64,000 bases of DNA from Brachybacterium kimchii (lineage in GTDB: Bacteria > Actinomycetota > Actinomycetes > Actinomycetales > Dermabacteraceae): NCBI RefSeq assembly GCF_023373525.1, contig NZ_CP097218.1, forward strand, positions 1,674,001 to 1,738,000. The letters run 5' to 3'. The position numbers were made by a program, and so were the translations under genes. The notes below the pieces were generated by a model. The model did no database searches and was not told the origin of the DNA. It was given only the letters and a program-made list of their open reading frames with translations. Of the stretch, positions 61,756 to 64,000 are shown piece after piece (the stretch's first letter is position 1; every line of letters starts with the position of its first letter).

Positions 61756-62187
61756 TCACCCGGCGAGGGCGACCGCTTCCGTGGGAGCGAGGGAGGCCAG
61801 GAGCTCCTCACGGACCTGGGCGATGCGTGCGCGGGTCCCCTCGCGGTGCAGCGCCAGCAGGACGGGGTCCGGGGTCGCGCGCTGGTCGCGGTCCAGGCGG
61901 TCGCGCTCGACCACGAAGCGCGAGGCGTCCTCCGCCCAGCGCCGGCGCTCCCCGCCCATGCGGTCGAGCGCCGTCCACACGTTCAGCGGCAGCTTGCGCC
62001 GCCGGGCCCGGTTCGCCCGGGTGACGAGGACGCCGGCGGTGCGCAGGGCCGCACGATGCACGAGCTCGTAGGAGGCGCGCGGGTCGGTCCCGGCGAGCTC
62101 CTGGGCGCGGGCGAGCATCGCCTCGGCCCTCTCGAGGGCGGCGAGATCCTGATCCAGATGGACGAGCTCCGCTGTGTGCGTGGTCAT
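61756..62187 (-). CDS. SAV_6107-like HEPN-domain protein
   Basis: The 143-residue all-helical protein matches the actinobacterial family next to dinB in Streptomyces-type neighbourhoods: A-S-Y-E-L-V-H-R-A-A-L-R-T-A-G, then a basic R-A-R-R-R-K-L-P and the N-V-W-T-A-L-D-R-M segment. HEPN proteins are often RNases or nucleotide-binding, but the usual R-x(4-6)-H active motif is not obvious, so a regulatory role is equally possible. Leaderless-type start: TAGCGT lies 7 nt before the ATG. Confidence 0.75.
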   Translation of the reverse strand: MTTHTAELVHLDQDLAALERAEAMLARAQELAGTDPRASYELVHRAALRTAGVLVTRANRARRRKLPLNVWTALDRMGGERRRWAEDASRFVVERDRLDRDQRATPDPVLLALHREGTRARIAQVREELLASLAPTEAVALAG

Positions 62188-62194
62188 GGTGGGA

Positions 62195-62200
62195 ACGCTA
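62195..62200 (-). promoter_or_regulatory. -10 box TAGCGT of the HEPN gene
   Basis: TAGCGT ends 7 nt before the ATG at 62187. The 159-nt divergent gap also carries TAGAGT (62335-62340) for the opposite gene. Confidence 0.5.
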
Positions 62201-62334
62201 GGCGGATGCACCGACATCCGACGCGGCAGCGTCGGCGCTGTGGACGGAGGGCGTCTGGGGAGGGCCGACGGGCGGCTCGCGCAGTCCGCTCCGGATCTGC
62301 GCGCGCGGAGGCCGATGCGCGGGGCTCCCGGCTC

Positions 62335-62340
62335 TAGAGT
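62335..62340 (+). promoter_or_regulatory. -10 box TAGAGT of the spermidine synthase-like gene
   Basis: TAGAGT ends 6 nt before the GTG at 62347, another leaderless-type start. Confidence 0.5.
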
Positions 62341-62346
62341 GTCCGG

Positions 62347-63240
62347 GTGACCCCACCACCCCGCGGCCGTCGCCGCAGCTCCTCGGAGGCGCCGTTCCCC
62401 GGTCTCGGGCCAGTCGGCGAGGCCGTCCCCATCTCGACGGGCAGCGCCGAGCTCGTCGTCGAATCCGACGGATCGGTGCTGCTCCTGGTCAACGGCGTTC
62501 CCTCCTCGCACCTGGATCCCGATCCGGACCATCTGGTGTTCGAGTACATGCGGTGGATGCGCACGGCGATGCGCTGCTGGATCCTGGAGAGGCGCGCCGG
62601 GGACGGGGCGGACGGCGCCGGCTCCTCGCGGCGCGGGCCCGAACTCGCCGTCGCCCATCTGGGAGGCGCCGGGTGCGCGCTGCCGCGCACGCTCGCCCAC
62701 GACTGGCCGCGCGCCCGTCAGATCGTCGTGGAGCTCGACGCGCTCCTCGCCGAGCACGTGCGGACCTGGTTCTCCCTCCCCCGCTCCCCGCAGCTGAGGA
62801 TCCGCGTCGACGACGCCGCCCATGCGCTCGAGGAGTGGCGCGAGGACCGCTTCGACGTGCTCACCCGCGACGTCTTCGCGGGAGATCGCACGCCGGCCTC
62901 GCTCACCTCGGTCGAGGCCGCCCGCCACGCCCGCCGCGTGCTCGCCGACGACGGCCTCTACCTGGCCAACTGCGCCTCCCGCCCGGGATCCCGTCTGCTC
63001 GCCGACGAGCTGACCACGCTCTCGAGCGTGTTCGCGCACGTCGGCGCGATCGCCGAGCCGGCCCACCTCAAGGGCAGACGGCGCGGGAACTGCGTGCTGC
63101 TCGCCTCCGACGCGCCGCTGCCGGCCTCGCTCGACCGGGCGCTGCGCTCGGACCCGGTGGCGGTGCGGCTGGCCGCCGGGGAGGACGCGGCGCGGATCGC
63201 CGCCCCCGGAACGGTGCTCGAGGGCGCTGCGCAGGGCTGA
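62347..63240 (+). CDS. Spermidine synthase-like methyltransferase-fold protein
   Basis: The 297-residue protein resembles the spermidine synthase family: a short N-terminal strand region (A-E-L-V-V-E-S-D-G-S-V-L-L-L-V-N-G), Y-M-R-W-M, the SAM-like V-A-H-L-G-G-A-G-C-A-L loop, V-V-E-L-D-A-L, and F-D-V-L-T-R-D-V-F. The usual aminopropyl-transfer acidic pocket is incomplete as read, so polyamine synthesis is unproven; similar proteins in actinobacteria are fused or stand alone with unknown substrate. It is divergent from the HEPN gene and convergent with the cold-shock gene. Confidence 0.75.
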   Translation: MTPPPRGRRRSSSEAPFPGLGPVGEAVPISTGSAELVVESDGSVLLLVNGVPSSHLDPDPDHLVFEYMRWMRTAMRCWILERRAGDGADGAGSSRRGPELAVAHLGGAGCALPRTLAHDWPRARQIVVELDALLAEHVRTWFSLPRSPQLRIRVDDAAHALEEWREDRFDVLTRDVFAGDRTPASLTSVEAARHARRVLADDGLYLANCASRPGSRLLADELTTLSSVFAHVGAIAEPAHLKGRRRGNCVLLASDAPLPASLDRALRSDPVAVRLAAGEDAARIAAPGTVLEGAAQG

Positions 63241-63280
63241 TGCGCGATGGGCCGGCGCCTCCCAGGAGGAGGACCGGATC

Positions 63281-63496
63281 TCAGAGCGGGCGGACCTGCT
63301 CGGCCTGCGGCCCCTTCTCGCCGGGCACCACGTCGACCTCGACCCTCTGGCCCTCCGCGAGGGTGCGGTAGCCGTCCATGTCGATGCGGCTGTGGTGCAC
63401 GAAGACGTCGGCCCCGGGCCCGTCGACCTCGATGAAGCCGTAGCCCTTCTCGCCGTTGAACCACTTCACGGTGCCCTGCACGGTGCTCTCTGCCAT
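63281..63496 (-). CDS. Cold-shock domain protein
   Basis: The 71-residue OB-fold protein carries RNP1 (K-G-Y-G-F-I-E-V) and RNP2 (V-F-V-H-H-S), the single-strand nucleic-acid binding surface, and the G-T-V-K-W-F-N start typical of CspA-type proteins. It binds RNA or single-stranded DNA and helps translation at low temperature or under stress. The ATG at 63494-63496 is preferred because the family starts there, although GGGAG lies 11 nt upstream and an in-frame GTG 12 nt earlier is possible. The long leader to 63600 is typical of cold-shock genes. Confidence 0.92.
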   Translation of the reverse strand: MAESTVQGTVKWFNGEKGYGFIEVDGPGADVFVHHSRIDMDGYRTLAEGQRVEVDVVPGEKGPQAEQVRPL

Positions 63497-63600
63497 GGAA
63501 AGCGTCACTCCCTGTGTCCTGCGATGATGCGCTGCTGCGTGCGCCGAGGGCGCGCGATGACCGATGGACGGCGGGTCGCCGGTGCGGCGGAGGCCCGTCC

Positions 63601-64000
63601 TCAGGAGACCTCGGGGCCGGAGCCTGGCCCCCGCCCCGATCCGCCGCCGGGGCCGTCGTCCTCCTCGCCGGCGAGGAAGCGCTCGAAGCGATCCGCGAGC
63701 TCCTCGCCGGTGGGCAGGTCCATCGTGGTGCTGAAGACGCCGTCGCTCTCGGTGGACTGCGCGTCGTACTGCTCCTCGAGGGCCGCGACCATGCTGAGGA
63801 CCTCCTCGTTGTCGGTGAGGGTGCTCTCGAGCGCCGCGCCCGCGGCCTCCGTGAGGTCTCCGAGGTCCACGAGCGGGATGTCCAGGCCCGCGCCCTCGCT
63901 GACCCGACGCAGCAGCGCGAGCGCGCCTGCCGGGAAGTCGGTGCGCGTGAGGTAGTGAGGGATCTGCGCGGCATAGCCGATGGCTGGGTGTCCGGCCTTG
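63601..64000 (-). CDS. PAC2-family protein, C-terminal part
   Basis: About 133 codons are visible; the start lies to the right of the window. The frame contains the PAC2 C-terminal features [14 protein letters not shown], a helical [14 protein letters not shown] segment, D-N-E-E-V-L-S-M-V and [15 protein letters not shown], ending in a Gly/Pro-rich tail. The family resembles proteasome assembly chaperones, and actinobacteria have proteasomes, but its function here is not established. Confidence 0.8.
   Translation of the reverse strand, partial: KAGHPAIGYAAQIPHYLTRTDFPAGALALLRRVSEGAGLDIPLVDLGDLTEAAGAALESTLTDNEEVLSMVAALEEQYDAQSTESDGVFSTTMDLPTGEELADRFERFLAGEEDDGPGGGSGRGPGSGPEVS

Overview
This window is a single stretch of chromosome from a high-GC Gram-positive actinobacterium. 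Three things point there: a GC-rich genome with strong third-position bias, the split actinobacterial division/cell-wall (dcw) cluster with sepF, yggT and divIVA (wag31) but no ftsA, and families such as DUF3040, SAV_6107-like HEPN and actinobacterial DapD. MurE carries a DNPR motif and dapC, dapD and dapE are all present, so the peptidoglycan contains meso-diaminopimelate. Together this fits Micrococcales, plausibly Dermabacteraceae such as Brachybacterium; the genus is an inference from gene content only. I see no rRNA, tRNA, CRISPR array, prophage or insertion sequence.

Layout. Positions 1-5 kb hold a truncated lipoprotein gene and a minus-strand operon (FAD/NAD(P)-binding protein, dapE, an APC permease). 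From 5 to 11 kb are plus-strand genes: a DHA2 drug exporter, dapD, a membrane-anchored lysozyme-like protein, an AraC-type regulator overlapping a VOC protein, and a glycerophosphodiesterase. From 11 to 18 kb are gltA, dapC, fdxA, a small SH3-like protein, a CDP-alcohol phosphatidyltransferase, and typA coupled to a small membrane protein. From 18 to 24 kb is an oligopeptide ABC transporter operon (oppA, oppB, oppC and a fused two-domain ATPase). From 24 to 31.8 kb are pgi, a nucleobase permease, an MHS transporter, a GNAT protein and an acyl-CoA dehydrogenase-like protein.

From 31.8 to 64 kb most genes lie on the minus strand. They are an endonuclease/exonuclease/phosphatase-fold protein and dnaE, an unrecognised protein, then rluA-type/lspA/divIVA, yggT/sepF, pgeF/ftsZ, ftsQ/murC and the long translationally coupled mraZ-rsmH-ftsL-pbpB-murE-murF-mraY-murD-ftsW-murG operon, followed by DUF3040, dinB, a HEPN protein, a spermidine synthase-like protein, a cold-shock protein and a PAC2-family fragment. 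The unifying theme is envelope growth: DAP synthesis, lipid II assembly (MurC-F, MraY, MurG), septal synthesis (FtsW, PbpB, FtsQ, FtsL), ring positioning (FtsZ, SepF, DivIVA) and lipoprotein maturation (LspA).

The most unusual content is non-coding. Six large hairpins lie just downstream of genes (418-476, 11228-11301, 26260-26333, 26413-26486, 28333-28380, 36753-36826). Four are exactly 74 bp by my boundaries and form two homologous pairs. Within each pair, stem differences are often or always compensated by a change on the opposite arm, as expected if the folded structure is selected. About a dozen genes also carry a TANNNT-like -10 box ending 6-8 nt before the start codon, the signature of leaderless transcription, and the octamer GCCGACGG looks enriched in the non-coding gaps.
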